Source: CALJIC01 sp039805565 (lineage in GTDB: Bacteria > Chloroflexota > Chloroflexia > Chloroflexales > Roseiflexaceae). From it: a stretch of 5,550 bases of DNA. The stretch lies in contig JBDLTZ010000097.1 of NCBI GenBank assembly GCA_039805565.1, positions 1-5,550 on the forward strand, in the 5' to 3' direction. The notes beneath the pieces are model-generated. The model saw only the letters and a program-made list of their open reading frames with translations. It did not search any database and was not told the DNA's origin. Numbering within the stretch: position 1 is the first letter of the stretch; every line of letters starts with the position of its first letter. Made by a program: the position numbers and the translations under genes. Below are positions 5,475 through 5,550 of the stretch, piece by piece.

Positions 5475-5550
5475 TCAGAACAGCTCTCCCTGTCCCTCGG
5501 CTGTCTTCTTCGGTCGCCCCGCCTTCGCCTTCCCCGCCGCCTTCTTCGCG
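5475..5550 (-). CDS. C-terminal tail of an unidentified Lys/Ala-rich protein (gene runs off the right edge)
   Basis: The last 24 residues end at TGA 5477-5475 and read AKKAAGKAKAG, then RPKKTAEGQGELF. This is a basic, low-complexity tail with one AT-hook-like GRPKK core, as found at the ends of many DNA-binding or nucleoid-associated proteins and some topoisomerases. The frame has the strong GC-rich codon bias of a real gene (GCG, AAG, GGG). The protein cannot be named from so little. Its stop is 27 bases before the ankyrin-like ATG, which suggests one transcript. Confidence 0.55.
   Translation of the reverse strand, partial: AKKAAGKAKAGRPKKTAEGQGELF

Overview
The window is GC-rich, and every gene I can support lies on the minus strand, so gene order runs from right to left. 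Protein sequence and style (a PEP synthase with its DUF299 regulator, an IS3-type element, a short ankyrin-like protein and a dual-specificity-type phosphatase) suggest a Chloroflexota bacterium of the Chloroflexia type. This is an inference from remembered family sequences, not a search result.

Right part (about 4589-5550): a compact minus-strand cluster. It begins with the Lys/Ala-rich, AT-hook-like C-terminal tail of a protein that runs off the right edge (stop at 5475). Next comes a 96-residue ankyrin-type ORF (5157-5447) that looks cut short, and then a 173-residue CX5R protein phosphatase (4589-5110). Gaps of 27 and 46 bases suggest co-transcription.

Middle (3814-4494): a 681-bp remnant of an IS3-family insertion sequence. 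Its terminal inverted repeats are recognisable. OrfA carries a nonsense codon and a one-base homopolymer shift, and orfB has lost the whole DDE catalytic domain. Between this remnant and ppsA lie about 620 bases with no convincing gene (3192-3813). They hold a possible -10 box, a GC-rich 10-bp inverted repeat, an 11-bp perfect inverted repeat with internal alternative stems, several smaller hairpins and three copies of an 8-base word. I read this as the control region and long leader of ppsA.

Left part (1-3177): a complete phosphoenolpyruvate synthase gene (ppsA, 794 aa), followed by ppsR (DUF299 kinase/pyrophosphorylase), which runs off the left edge. By family knowledge PpsR switches PEP synthase off and on by phosphorylating and dephosphorylating a Thr next to the catalytic His, so this is an enzyme/regulator operon for pyruvate-to-PEP flux. 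The gap between the two genes holds a 13-bp near-perfect hairpin that covers the best ppsR start codons.

I found no CRISPR array, tRNA or rRNA and no clearly new multi-gene system. The most promising unexplained material is the structured ppsA leader and the ppsA-ppsR intercistronic hairpin.
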